The position numbers and the translations under genes were made by a program. From the NCBI GenBank assembly GCA_000727475.1, contig KL647288.1:2135226-2199225 (forward strand): DNA of 64,000 nucleotides, written 5' to 3'. The stretch comes from Sarcocystis neurona. Lineage: Eukaryota; Apicomplexa; Conoidasida; Eucoccidiorida; Sarcocystidae. Shown here piece after piece: positions 34,181 to 48,800 of this stretch. The notes below the pieces were generated by a model, which was not told the DNA's origin, did no database searches, and saw nothing but the letters and a program-made list of their open reading frames with translations. How positions within the stretch are numbered: position 1 is the first letter of the stretch; every line of letters begins with the position of its first letter.

Positions 34181-37100
34181 ATGGAGCCAGGTAGCGACGA
34201 GCAAACGGCGAGACAAGGAGAGCCCTTTCGGGATGCGAAGGGAAGGCTTCTGCTGCTGGAGCAGAAGCGGCAGGAAAAGATACATTCTTCTCAGCCGGCG
34301 CCTCCTGCTGCTGCTATGTCTGTGGGGTTCGTCGTCGCTACTTCAGCCAGCCCCGTGGCTGCTGGTGGCGCCGCCACCTCCTCTGCTGCCGCTTCTTGCT
34401 CGGCAGCCTGCGCTGCTGCTGAAGTGCAACCACACCGAGACCGGGGAGGCGCTCTGTTCTCTGCAGCAGATACGCTGCTGCAACGCTTTTGTCTGCGACC
34501 TCAGCCGGGTCCGTCTGCAGCAACCGCTGGAGCAGCGAAAACAGCGGCAGCAACGGCGGCAGCGTGTGGCGCTGTGCGAGAAGGGGTTGCAGCACCAGGG
34601 GCGTGTGCAACAAGAGACGCAGCAGCAACAGCAGGGGGTGGTGGCGTGGGTGAAAGATGGAGAGAAGGAACAGCTGCAGATCACGAAGAAGGACCACCTC
34701 CTGCTGCAGCACGTCGTCTCCCCGTGACGGCAGGAGGAAGTCGGGAGGCAGTGCCGAGCCGGTGTGGGACAGCCCCACAGAGACACACGAATGCTGCAGC
34801 AGCAGCAGCAGCGGACGGAGGAGCAGCAGACGAAGTAGCAGCCGAAACGGGAGCTACAGATGCAGAAACAGCAGAAGCAGAAGGACCGGCAGAAGCAGAA
34901 GGGGCAGCAGAAGCAGGTGGAGCAGCAGAAGCAGGAGAGGGAGCAGGAGCAGCCGAAGACAATTCCGTTGTGGGCCCAGCCACCCGTTCTACGGGTCTGG
35001 CTGCGCTCGACCGGTTTGCTGCTCGCCCTCCGGCCTCCTCGTTGCGAAGGGAAGCACAGGGTAGGGGAGGAGAAGGAGGAGGTGATGATGCAGCAGCAGC
35101 AGCAGTAGTCACACGGGCAGCGGAGGAGGCTTCAGCAGGCAGAGGCCCGGAAGAACGAGCAGCAGCAGCGCAGTTCCGTGCGGTACGAAAAGGGGAGGCA
35201 GCAGCAGGAGGCGGAAGAAGCGCGGGCAGAGGAGCAGCACCAGCAGCAGTACGTCGAGGAGTCGCAGCAGCGGAAGAAAGGAGAAGAGGAGAAGGACGTG
35301 AAGGGGAAGAGGAAGGGGAGAGCGGTCGGACGCAGCACAGAGAAATGAGACGGCTGCGTATGTTGGACAGCAGCGTATCCGAAGTTATTTGCAGCCAGCA
35401 GGTTGTCCTGGGCGTGAAGAGCGTCTGCAAAGAACTCGTTGAAAACGCTATCGACGCAGGGGCTACTGCCATCGGTGCGTCTCTCTGCTGCTGCTTCTCC
35501 TTCTCTCCCCACTTCTGCGCGGTTGCTGCTGTTTTTACTGCTGCTTGCTGTTGCTGCGGTGGCGACAACGCGTGCGCCGTTGCTGCTGCTGCTATTGCGA
35601 CAGCGATTGCGGTATGGCCGCTGTTGCGACACGTACTACCGCTGCTGCTGGTGGTGGCGCCGGTGATTGCGCGCGTGTCCCCGCTGCTACGACTGCTCTC
35701 GCTCCTGCTGCTCCTGTGGCGACTGCGCGCCTCCTACGAACGCTAAGCTGCTGCGATTGCTGCTGCTTTCTGCTGCGACTGCTGCTGCGATTATTTCGGC
35801 TGCGCATATCCCTCCTGTGCCCCGTTCGGAAGTTCAGCAGACACGCACCGCACCTTGTCCCGTCTGCCGCCTGCTACCGCCGGCTCCCGATTTGTCAATC
35901 ACGCATATATACGTATACGTGTTCTTACATATACATCTACATATTTGCATATATATATATATGTACATACATACCATTATACATACATTTACATATATGT
36001 GCAGAGCTCATTTGTGTGTGTATACATATGCATGTATATATATACGTATATGGTGTATATATATACATATACATCTATACGCATGTATATATGCACATAT
36101 ATATGTATATATACGTCGTGATCGTTCTACTATAGTGTGTTTGAGTATGTGTATATATGTAGATAAACGCATATATATACATATATATATATATGTACAT
36201 ATGTATACATCTTGGTAATTCTACAATAGTGTTTGTGCCCGTGTGTACGTGTAAATATATATATATATGTACATGTACGTACTTATATGTATACATACAT
36301 GTACGTATTTATATATATACATACACGTATATATACATGTGTATGTATGTGTGTACGTATGTATACGTCGTGACTAATTTACTATATTGCGGTTGTATGT
36401 GGATGTGTATGTCTACGTATATATATATATACACGTATATGTATATAAGTAGTTTGTGCTGTGGAGACTGTAATCCGTCTGCAACACAGAAATAGCTTTT
36501 ATCTTGGTTGCTGCGCTTCTTTGCTGCACCTCGTGACACACGCATGTATTATTTACTTACGTACCTGTATGGACATACATATATTATATATATATCTGTG
36601 TTCTTCTAGATAGAGCGAGTGAGGTGGAAACGTTGTTGTACAAGTCGTTTTACGCGTTAGAGACCTGGGAGGAGCGTCTGATTGCCTGCTGCTGTTTGAG
36701 CTCGTGGAGAGGCAGCAGCGGTGTCTTCGCTGCTGCTGCTGTTGGCACACGTGCAGACTGCGAGATTTGCTGCTGTTGTCGTTGCGTGCAGAAGTGCGGC
36801 TCGTTGACGGCGGCCTCGATACGATCGAAGTGCGGGACAACGGGTCAGGCATCGCCCCGCACGACTTTCCTCTCCTGGGTACGGCCGCTGCTGCCCTCTC
36901 TCATTCTTCTGCTGCCGCGACGTCAGCACCCCGAGCTGCTTCTTCTTAGGCTGCTTCGTTGGTTGTCTGCAGCACTGGCCTGTGGCTAACCTGCTGCTGC
37001 TCCGGCCTCTTCCGTGCTGCCCACATGTATCCCTCTTCGTCCTGAGGAGCTTCTGGAGTTGCTGCTTCTTCGACGCCACTGCGCGCCTGCTGCTGCTGCT

Positions 37101-40100
37101 CTTTTTCCCTGTGAACGTGGGACTGCCGCCGAGTCGTTCCTGGGCGTCATTTTGCTGCTGTTGCTGCTGCTTGCAGCACCGCTGTGCACGGCTTTTCTGG
37201 CTTCTGCAGCTGCTTCTCTTGTGAGCTGGGCCTGGGGCTGCTGCTTCTTCTTTCCCTTCTTCGTCTGTCCTCCGTTGCCTTCAACACTGACGTCCTGCTG
37301 CCGCTACAGCCTCTGCTGCTGTGCCAAACCATGTTCGTCAAATTTTTTTGCTGCCGCCCTTTGTTGTCCGCGTCCGTCTTGTGCTGCTGCTGCTGCTACA
37401 CTTGCGGCTGCCGGCCCAGACGAAGCTGTTCCCCTCTTCTTTCGTCGCAGTTTGGTGCGTCTCGTCTGCCCGTCGCTTTCCTTGCGTTGCTGCTGTGCTG
37501 CTGCTGCGGGTGTTACGCTTCTCCTGTGGTGCTGCTGCTGCGGGTTTCCTGCTCCTCCTGTGGTGCTGGTGCTGCTGTCCCTGGTTGGCACCTGCTGACA
37601 GCATGTGCCTCTCGTGTTTTAGGACGGTCCTCTGCTTATGCCGTCGGCTGCTGCTGCTGCCGCACCTGCCTGAGTTCGCTGCTGCTGTTCTCCTTGCCAG
37701 TCGACTCCAGCGGTGGCACCTCTCGGCTTCTACTGCTGAGTACAAATCTGTGGCTGCGGCTGCCGGGTGAAGACACGCCGGTTCCACTTCTGGTGGCGCT
37801 GCGTACCACGTGGTGTGGGTGTTGACGCAGCTGCGCGTGTGCGTCTGCTCCTCCTACGACGTGCTGCTGCTCACCGCCCAAGCTGCTGCTGCTGTTCCTG
37901 CGCTTGTTACAGGTAGATAGCATGGCACACACACACACACACACACATAGATACACTCGCCAGTGTTCTACTTATCAAGTCTACTTATGAATACGCGCGT
38001 AAGAATCCACATGCAGACCTGTCGTACCTTTCATACGTACCACCTTCTGAACACCTGCACATATATTCCTGTCATCATGTATCTGTATCTATTCATCTGC
38101 ATGTCTATCTGTATGTCTACCCATATATATACACGCGTATACTTGTCTACCTGTATGTCTACTTGTATATATGTGTGTCTATGTATATGTCTATCCATAT
38201 ATCTATGATATATATGTGTACATCTGTCCACCTATCTCTCTACATATATACGTGTAGGTCTACGCCTATATATACATATATATGTAGATACATATATATC
38301 TGTCTACCTATATGTCTACGTATATGTATCTATGTGTGTATGTATGTGTCTATCTACATGCGTATATGTGTCTATAGATATGCCTGTATGTCTATGTGTA
38401 TGTGTACCTATGTCTATATATATATATGAAGATGGAGGTAGATGGACAGATAGAACCACGTGTGTGCAGAGGCAAAGCCAACGTGAGCGGTACACGCAGC
38501 AGGGCAGTGGTCAAACGCGTCTCTGTGCGACGGGAAGGAAATGCGCTTCGGCCTTCTCTGATGCTGCGTCCCCTTCCTTCTCCCGCCTCCTCCCGTCGAG
38601 AAGCAAAATGCCATGTAGCGGTTGCTGGTGCACCGCTGCAACTGCGTCACCTGCTGCTGATGTTGCCGAATACTGTGCCGCCTCTGGAGATACCTGCAGG
38701 CCTTCCTGTTTGTCGCGTTCTCCTTCTGCCGTGTTGCTGTTGTTGTTGCACCGGTGCTATTGCATCGTCTTCTGCTGCTGATGGTGCTGAAGAGTGTGAC
38801 GCCTCGGTTGACACCTGCAGCACTTCCTGTCTGTCTTCTTCTGTGGGGCGCTGTTGTCTTCGTGGTCTCCCCTTTCAGCTCGTCTCCGCTCATGAGCTGC
38901 TATTCAGAAACGTTGCTTTTTCTCTCTTCTGTCTCTCCATACCTCGACGGCCCACACGTGTGTCTCCTCCGTCTGGACATTACTCTTCCTGTTGTGTCTA
39001 CGCGTAGAACCCCTGAAGAACCACCCTGCAGCGACGCGCCTACACTGCACCTTTACGCCTTTCGCACATTCTTCTCCGCAGCTGTTGGGTCTCTTCTTCT
39101 CCTCGCGCGGGTTCTCCTTTCTTGTTTCGTCCTTTCTGTCCGCCGCATACGTAGGGATGAGCAGTGGTGACAGCACGTGACACTTCTTCTTCTGTGTATG
39201 TGAGCAACTTGGAGATTTCACCGAAGACAGCTGACCCCTCGTTTTTGTTTGGTCGAGAAATGTACTCAATGGGTGGAGGGGCAAAGATGATAAGCGAGGT
39301 GCTGAGACAACCTCAGCAAGGGGAGAAATAGTGAGCGAGAGGCGATTTCTGCTGCGCGTCGTACGAGTCCAACGTCTCAGACACGGAGACACCCGGCTGC
39401 TGACTTCTGTACTCTAGCCGCGTAGGGCACACACAGGAACGCCTCACACCTTCCCACCCACCCAAATAGAGAGTCTGGGAGAGAGGAGGTGTCTTTCAAA
39501 CGTCGACTTCGCCCAGAACGTGTTTGAGTCGTGTTTTTTGTTGTCACAAGTGGTGGGGGAAAGTTCGGCACCTCCTGCGTGGCAGCAGCAATCTCGAGGG
39601 GACTCCCACGTGGGCGACGTCTTCGCGCGCGTCTGCGATAATAAAGAGGAACACAGTCGTATATTACGTACACATTTACCCGTTCCTGCGTGGTGATACA
39701 GACATTGCCACGTGTTTGTGTCAAGTGTGTCAGGAGTCGCAGAGGTGGCCGGGTCTACACAGGTGTGCAGACGTGCGGGTAGACTTTCTGCCAGTGGTTG
39801 CTGCCAGGAAATGAAGATTCCCAGGGAGACAGACGGAGGGACGGAGGCGAGAGGGCTCGAAAAACGCTGAAAACTTCATATGTGTGCATACGTGTGTACT
39901 TGTGTGTAGGCAAAGAAACTGCGCAAGGGAATGGCTCTGTGCCTTTTCTGACGGGTTTACATGTAAATGTAGAGCGACTGCAGAGAGGTTGTCGACACAC
40001 GTACGCCTTGAAACGTGTTGCTGCCTACGGGAGGGGAGGGGCCGCCTCGTGGGACAAAAGGAAATTTTGTCCGCAGATCTAAACACGACAGTGACTCATA

Positions 40101-42842
40101 CGTAACACCTCCTAGAAGTAGTAGTAGTAGTACTAGTAGTAGTAGGGATAGTAGTAGAAGTAGTTATACTTGGAGTAGTAGTAGTAGTAGTGGTAGTAGT
40201 AGTAGTAGGGATAGTAGTAGAAGTACTTGTAGTAGTAGTAGTAGTAGTACTAGTACTAGTACTAGTACTAGTAGTACTAGTAGGGGAAGTAGTAGAAGTA
40301 GTTATACTTGGAGTAGTAGTAGTAGTAGTAAAGGTAAGATGGCGACACGAGAGAGAAAGAGCCAAGGGTGGAAAGACTAGCCAGAGAAGCGCGGCACGCA
40401 ACGTAGTAGTAGTTGTTGTTGTACTAGTAGTACTTGTAGGAGCTGCAGTAGTGGAAGTTGTTGCTGTTGTAGGAGTTGCAGTAGTTTTTGTAGTCGTGAT
40501 ACGTGTAGTAGGGGTAGTAGTAGGGGTAGGATTGCTGTGTGAGGAGAAGAGAGGAGGACGCTGGGGTCGATCGACAGAGAAGGCAGAGAAGAAGGTGCCA
40601 AATTTCTCTCAGCAAACAGAAATGCAGGTGTGTTGACAAGGGAAGCCTCTGCGATGGACACGTGCCCCTCGTGGCTGTTTGCGGTGTACGTACACACCAG
40701 GCCGCCGCTACGCGACTTCGAAAATCTCGAATTTCGAGGACCTCTACGGCGCGCTCAACACCATGGGGTTCCGGGTGCGTCAGGCTCGTTGCTCGCCGAC
40801 ATCACGCGTTGGCGTATGTATATGGAAAGATGTGTATGCAGTGGTCTGAACTTACGCAGACGTAGATACGTATATGTACATATACAGATGCCTACGTACA
40901 TTTTCTTTCTGTGTACACATACATATATGTCTACATATATATCTGTATGTATACATATACAGGTGCCTACGTATATATTCTTGCTGTGTGCGTGTATATG
41001 TATATGTACATATGTAGATGCCTACGTATATATTTTGGTATGCGCGTCTATATATGTATATGTGTTACGTGTATGTAAATACACAGACATATATAGAGAG
41101 AGACGCCCACGTGCAAATATGTCTGTGTGTGTGTGTGCATGCGTCAGTTATGTTCTGCGTACTTGGTAGCTGCTAGAGGAGCGTACGTAGGAATACAGAA
41201 GTCGATTTCGTCGTGGGAGCTTCTCGATGAAGTAGACCCACATACACACACACACGCCTTACAACAGCATACGAAGAAGCAGATTTTGTGGTCATATACA
41301 TGGTACACTCGTTTCGGCGAAGGTAAGGTCTCCTTGGTATGTTCTACGTATACGTACACACGTGTACACAAATACGAATACACGTGCGCATACACACATA
41401 TATGTGGGCGTGAAACTAGATATACATTTGATAGGCTTCTTGTCCGTATAGAAATTCCCGTATGCGGTGCGTGTGTACTGGTGGTGGCAGTGGTCCTCTG
41501 TCCTCTTGCTACTCGTGCTGATGACATTCTTTCTGTGCCAGTTAGCTCAAACTTCGCTAAGACGAAAGCTGCAAGGTCGCCCGCGCTCTGACCTGGGGGA
41601 CAGAAAAAGAAACTTCCTTTTCGGTATTTGGTGTTCGAAGCTGTTGAAAGTCCACGACTGACATCAGGAAGTGCTCTCTCCTGCTTACCTGCTAGATCTA
41701 GCGAGCTCAGTTAGCTCAGTTAATTCACGGAAGGGTATATATTTGCTGCTGCAGGTAGCTGCTACTGCTGCTGCTAGTGCTGCTGTAACTGCTGCTGCTG
41801 TTACTACTGCTGTTGTTGCTACTGCTGCTGTTACTACTGCTGCTGTTACTACTGCTGCTGTTGCTACTGCTGCTGTTGCTACTGCTGCTGTTGCTACTGC
41901 TGCTGTTGCTACCGATGCTGTTGCTACTGCTGCTGTTGCTACCGCTGCTGTTGCTACTGCTGCTGTTGCTACTGCTGCTGTTGCTACTGCTGCTGTTACT
42001 ACTGCTGCTGTTACTACTGCTGCTGGTACTACTGCTGCTGGTACTACTGCTGCTGGTACTGCTGTTGCTGTTGCTACTACTGCTAGTACTGCCGCTGCTG
42101 TTGGTGCTATTACTGCTGCTACTACTGCTGCTACGGCTGCTGCCACTACTCCCCCTCCTACTGCTGCTACCACTGCGGCTACTGCTGCTTCTGCTGCTGC
42201 CAGTGCTGCTACCACTGCCGCTGCTGGCGTTGTTTCTGTTTCTGCAGGGCGAGGCGCTCGCGTCCCTGTGTGCCGTGGGAGATGTTACGATTTTAACTCG
42301 CACAGCACCGGAAGCCTTCGCTGCGCGGTTGGTCTTCGATTCTAGCGGCTGCATCGCGCAGCAGGAAGCCGCTGCCCGCGATGTAAGACCCAGTGTAGTG
42401 TTGCTGCTGTTGTTGCGTCTGTTGCTCTGCTCCGCTCTTCTTTCTCCTGCTGCTCTTACTGTCGCCGTTCATCCCCCCCCCCCCACTGCTGCTGTTGTTG
42501 TCGCTCTTGCTGCTCCAGCTCCGCTGCTTCCTCTGCTCCTGCTCCTCCTGCTGCTGTTCTGGGTCGTGTTGCTGCCGCAGAGGAGACGTGGACACACACA
42601 GCAGCAGGCCGGCCCGCAGCAGAGCAGAAGGACCTACACCCCGCAGACATACGTGGTCTGCTTCCGAGGAAGTTACGAAGGAGTAGCACCAGATTTGTGT
42701 AGCATGCCTAAATTTTGTTGCACACATGCATAAACCTACATCACTTAACATCTGTTTGCACGTATATATTGGCCTACATATATATATATATATATGTATG
42801 TATCCACCTGCATGTATACATACGCGTGTATACATATCCTTA

Positions 42843-42873
<31 letters not shown>

Positions 42874-45800
42874 GTCTGCCTGCACATGCGCACCAGCCAG
42901 CATATTTATATATAAGAAGAGTATATGGATAGTTACTTCCACGTTGGAGTGGATACATGCTGTTCTCGATCAAGTCCCGCCTCCTGTTGCTGCCTCCGGC
43001 AGTCTCCTGCTGCCCGCGGCAGTCTCCTGCTGCCCGCGGCAGTCTCCTGCTGCCCGCGGCAGTCTCCTGCTGCCCGCGGCAGTCTCCTGCTGTTGACCAG
43101 CTTTGCCCTGTCACTGGTGTGCGCGCTGCGTTGTCGCTGTCTTGCCGTCTCTGCTGCCTTCTCTGCAGTGCTGCTGTTGGTGCTGCTCCCGCCGCCGCGC
43201 ACTGCTGCGTCTGCCTGTACCGATGCTGTTGCGCGCTCAGCCTCCTGTTCGTCTTACCTTGCACCCGGCGCACTGCTGAAGACGGGATGCTACATATACA
43301 CAAGCTATTGCAACTCCAGTCGACAACAGGAGTGGGCAACTGCTGGCGCACTGCCGCTGCTGCTGTTGTGGCTTTGCTGCTGGTCGTGTGCCGCCCGATG
43401 CCTTGTTGTGGCCATTGTATCGGTGACGACGTTGGTGCTGCCACGCCACGGCTGCAACTGCGTTCCTGCTGCTGCTGCTCCTGCCGATGTATTCTGCTGC
43501 CGCTGGTGCGTCCCTGCTGCCGCTGCTCTATCCCGGCCGCGGTCCGCGGTGGCTGCTGTGTTCCCCTGCTGCTCCTGCTGCTGTATTAGTCGTTCCAGCA
43601 GTAGTCTCTCCGCTGCGCCTGCTGCTGGGGGATCCGTGGGGGTCCTGCCGCAGTGTCGCTGCTGCTTCTACTGCTGCTGTAGCCCTCTCTGTGTCCCTCC
43701 TGCTGCTGCTGCTGCGGCTTCTCGCCTCAGGTGGGTACGTCCGTCAGCGTGCGCGGCTTGTTCAAGCGTCTGCCGCTGCGTCGGAAGGAGTTGAAGCAGC
43801 AGCGGCAGCGGCACTTGCAGGAAACCCTGTCGTATCTCCAGCGCTTTGCGCTGTTGCATGCTGACACATGCAGAGTCCTGCTGACCAACTACACGCCGGC
43901 GAGTACGTCTAGCCATGGAGGAGGGAGAAGCAGCACCAGTCAGAAGCAGCCTCAGCACGCCGTCTGCAGGTAACCTTTCTTGCCGGGATCCAAGCTCTAC
44001 ATGCTTTTGTACACACGAATATGTATACATATATATCCGTATATATATATGTATATATATGGATGTACATGTGTGTACCCGTATGTATATGTATATATGC
44101 ATATATGCGTGTATACATATATATATGTGTGTGTATTCATTGCGTTTTTGATATATTAATATCTACGGGCAGGTGAGCTTGCCAGTGTGTGTGGATGTGT
44201 GCATGCGTGGGTGGGTGTCGGTGTCTCTGAAGACTAACAGAGGGCGCGTCTTCGGCATGCGAGGCTGTTTCGTCTCCGCATTTTTCTGCGTAGCTCCCCG
44301 ATGCACTCGGCTTGCTATTGAGTCGTCTCCCGCGGTCGCCAATTTCTGCTGCCCGCCAGGTGCCGGGATTCTGTTGGCGTCCGTCGTCGAGCTGCGGTGG
44401 TCATATACAAAGCGAGAAGAATAGGCTTGTGGAACTGCTGTCCCCACTCTCTTCCTACGTACACAAGGCTGATGACCCAGCAGTCTGCGGGGATACACTT
44501 CGATTGATAGTTGACGTGTTTTCCTCTTCGTCTTTGCACGTGCATCTGCGTCTGTGTCCACGTCTCCTCCCTTACAAATTTATGTATACATGCATCCAGA
44601 CAGACAGAGGTATTTCCGTGTATATATGTACATATTATATCACACACACACACACACACACAAGTAGGTGTTACCTTACACGCCATACGTGTTTCCCTAC
44701 ATATAAATACATTTATATGTTGCCTTCCACATACCAGTAGGTGTTACCTTACACAGCAGAGGTGTTCCCATACATGTAGAAATACGTGCACGTTCCCTCG
44801 TGTGTGTATGAGTATGTTATCTTATATGTGTATATATATGTGTGTGCGTACATATATGTATACATTACCTTACATATATGTGTGTATATATATGTACACA
44901 CATATGCTATCGTATATGTGTATATATATACGTACGTTACGTAATTTGTGTCTGTGTATATATGTATATATATTCCTATATATATACATACACATTACCT
45001 TACGTGTGTATTATAAATGTATTGGTGTACAAAGATACACATATATATTGCCGTATATATATATATATATACATACGTTACCTTATTTGTATATATATAT
45101 ATACTTAATATCCTGTGTATATATATACATATACATTATTTTATGTGTGTATTATATGTGTATGTCCGTATACATATATGTATATATATGTATATATGTG
45201 TATTTAATACATGTGTATTACCTTCTTTGTGTATATATGTGTATATACCGCCTTATATATGCGTATATATACACACTACTTTATATATATATACGTATAC
45301 ATATACGTATATGTACATATACGTTGACTTCTCTGGGTACACGCGTTATACATGTATATCAACTTCTCTGTGTCTACACATATATACGTACATACTAAGT
45401 TCTCTGTGCTCCCCCATATATACTTGTGTGCTAAGTTCTCTGTGTACGCGCCTGCATACGTGGATGTCAACTTCTCTGCGAATACACATATATACATGTA
45501 TAGCAACTTCTCTGTGTCCACGCCTGTATACACGTGTATGGCAGCTTCTCTTCCGTCGTCCCCGTAGTGTAGAAGCAGGTGCGGAACGCATGCGTTTTGC
45601 TGCGGGCCGCAGAGAAGGTCACACAGCGACGCTGCTGAGCACCCGTGGTGCTGCGAGGAGCCTAATGGACGCGGCAATTTCTGTCTACGGAGCGAAGCAG
45701 ATGCAGCAGTGCGTACACCTGCGGCTACAAGGACACGCGCCTGGCAAAGGCGACTGGCAGTGAGTCATATCTGCGGCCTTCTCTGCCATCAAAAGCCAGA

Positions 45801-48800
45801 CGTGGCCCTTCCAGCGATGTGCACCTGCCTATGTCATACCTGCTGTCTGAGGTCACGCACACACGCATGTGTATATATATGGATGTGTAGAAGGGGGCAG
45901 ACGCACAGGGCGAACAACGGAGGAGAGGCGGACACATATACGCAGGTAAGTAGGTAGGTACACATTTAGACAGGTACACTGGTGGACACACGGAGAGAAT
46001 AGAGACGTAGGGGAGTGGACGGTAGCTGCGTAGGTAGGTGGACTCGGAGAGACGTAGACGCGTGGGCAGGTACATGCGTATAGGGAGAGACGTGCAGCAG
46101 CAGCCGCAGCCGTAGATAGGCACACACGTAGAGAGGTAGCCCATAGATAGGGGCACGTAGGTGGGTCACTTGCTAGTTACACGGAGGCACGGGTTGTTCA
46201 GGCGCTTGGACCTAGCCATGCGCGGGACGCATCTACTTCATGCAGTTGCTGTATTTCTGGCTGCGCCGAGCTACGGTCTCTGTCTTGTGGCCCACGAAGT
46301 TGATGCATAAGAAGGACGTCTTACTTGACGTAGGCGCATTCCCAGCTCATGCTACGGCCTGTTACGCTACGCATGTATGGACAGGAAAAGACAGAGAGGA
46401 AGAGGTAGAGACAAGAGTGCTTTGTGCTGCCTGTCTCGGCTGCAGTTGTGATGCTGCTGCTGCTCGTTCCGAGGCGGTGTCGCATGCAGCGGCTGAGACG
46501 GACGACACTCGTGGTTTGCCAGCTGCGTTTGCTGCTCCGCCGCACCTGGTTCCCGCAGTGTGGGGAAGGCGCCGCCGGTAGGCGAGTGCTGCTGTGCTGT
46601 TCCTCTGCCGGAAGGGGAGTTAACGCGGCCGGTGCCGGACTGGTGGTGTGCTGCTGCTCAGACGCTCACAAGTGCTGCGACGACGTGTGGAGCTGGCAGT
46701 TGCTGATGATCTCGGTCTTGCTGGTGCTGCTGCTGACCCCTTTGTTGCTGCGTTGGCACTGCTAGCGGCGCTGCTGTTGATGTTGGGGATGCTGCTGCCC
46801 CCGTGCCCGTTCTGCGGGTTTGTTGCAAATGCACCGCATGTGCTGATGCTTTGGCTGCTGCTGAGGGGGCCCCTCTCGCCGCTGAATGGGATGTTGCTGC
46901 TGCTGTTGTGTGTGCTGCTCTCACTGTTAGAGAAGGTTCGCTGTTGCGCTGCGTCCCAAGGCGGGACGTCGCCGGTGCTAAGACGCACGAGTCCGCTGAC
47001 GGTGTTGCTGCTGCTGTGGCAGCTGCAGCCGTTGTGAGAGAGGCTACGTAGCTGTGATGCTGCTGGATGCCTGCGGCTGCTGGTTTTGGTGGTGCTTCTT
47101 CCCCCGATGCTGCGCGGCGTGCTGCTGCTGCTCTGCAAGCCGCTGCTGCTCTAAAGGTTTTGCCCTTCTCGTCCTCTGCCGGCACTGCTGCTGCTTCTGT
47201 GTTGCTGCTGGTGCTGCCCAAAGTGGTGCCACCAATCGTCTTGCTGCTACCGCCCCTGCCGATGCCGCTACTGCTGCTACGCATGTTGCTGCAGCTTCCG
47301 TTTGTAGTGCCTGTGCTATGCGTATTGCTGGGCGCACGATTCATGCTGCTGCTGCTGCAAATGATGTTATTACCACTCCAGCACATATACTGCTGCTGCT
47401 TGGGGTGTCGCTGCTTTGATCTTTCTTGGCGCTTCTGATAGTGACGGTGTTGCTGTCAATGTGTTGCTGTCGCCCGTTGTGGTGCTGCTGCAATGAGCAG
47501 CCTGGAGGCCTTAGTTTCGCGGCCGCCCTTCGGTGTGCGTACGACGGCGCAGCAGCAGTTCTTCGTCAATCGGCGGGTGGTTGATTTCCCCCCCCTGCTG
47601 CAGCGCCTCATTAATCGGTGAGACAGCACAAGAGGCGTGGCCAAGTCTAGACGCATGCAGACAAGGTTGTCTGCAGATCAAACACGTACCCGCATGTGAG
47701 TTTTAAACATGAATACGCAAGTGCGCGTGATGTGTTCGTACACACTCTGTGCTGCTAAAGATGTTTTTCTCCTTTCCACAGCAGCGGCAGCAGAAAGGGC
47801 TGCCACAATCGCTGCTGCAGCAGCTGCTCTCGGCCGCTGCTGCTGCTTCTCTTCTTCTGCTGCTTGGACCGCAGCTGCTGCAGTTGGTGCTATCGTCGCC
47901 GATGAAGCCACTGCTGCTCGTGAGGCTCGCGCTACCGCTGTTGTACCTTTAAAAGCTCCTGTTGCTGCTTTGACGGAGATGCGGCTTCGGAAACTTCACA
48001 GTCTGTTGCTGCTATCGCGACCCTGGGTGCTGCTGCCCGTGCCGTCTGAGCTGCTATTCCTTCTGCTGTTATCCCCAGGCGGCTATCCCTACACGGCTGT
48101 TACTCGTGCTCTCGATACTGCAGCTGCCGGTGCTGCCTTTGGTCGGTGCTTGGTCGTGGTGTTGCTGTTCGTCCGGCGATCCCTGCGGCTGCCCGTCCCA
48201 TCCTATTTCTGCGTATAGTTGCTGCTGTTGTGGGCTGGGCGCCGTTCTGCTTCAGAAAATACAAGGAGGTCTGCAGCAGACATTCTCTGCCAGTAGTCCT
48301 GGCCTTTCTCACAGTAGATCCTGCTCTCCTGGAAGTTAACTTGAGGTACGTGTCACCACCGTAATTCGTGGCTCTCCCTAATCCGCACACATGTGCACGC
48401 GTGGGTCGTGTACTTCTGTATGTTTGCAGAAGGGGTCCTCGCCTCTTCTAAGGGAGTTCGCTCTAGCGTATCTTGATCTATGTATGTGTATACTTATGCG
48501 CATAATATGTGAAGGTCCTCGCCTCTTCTACGGCGGTTCACTGTTGCCTGTGTTGACCTATGTATGTGTATACATATGTATAAAATAGGTGAAGAGGGGT
48601 CCTCGCCGGATAGTAGGTATAGCTTGTGTGGACGTTTGTATATAAGTGTGTGTGTGTGCCTACGTTTTAAGGGTCGTTGCCTTTCTTCGGGTCTAGTCTT
48701 CTTATACGTGCACGCCTAAATACACGTACGTGCATGGTTCGTCTTCTGTACAAAGGCGGGGCTCTCTGTCTTGAGGCTAGATGCCCGTGACAGCGTCTCC

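Noticed and set aside
41685..42733. Long open frames (poly-Leu, Ala-Val-Thr and poly-Ser) on both strands
   Set aside because: They are translations of the CTG/TTG/ACT triplet array, open in several frames at once. Only 42248-42382 is a real exon here.
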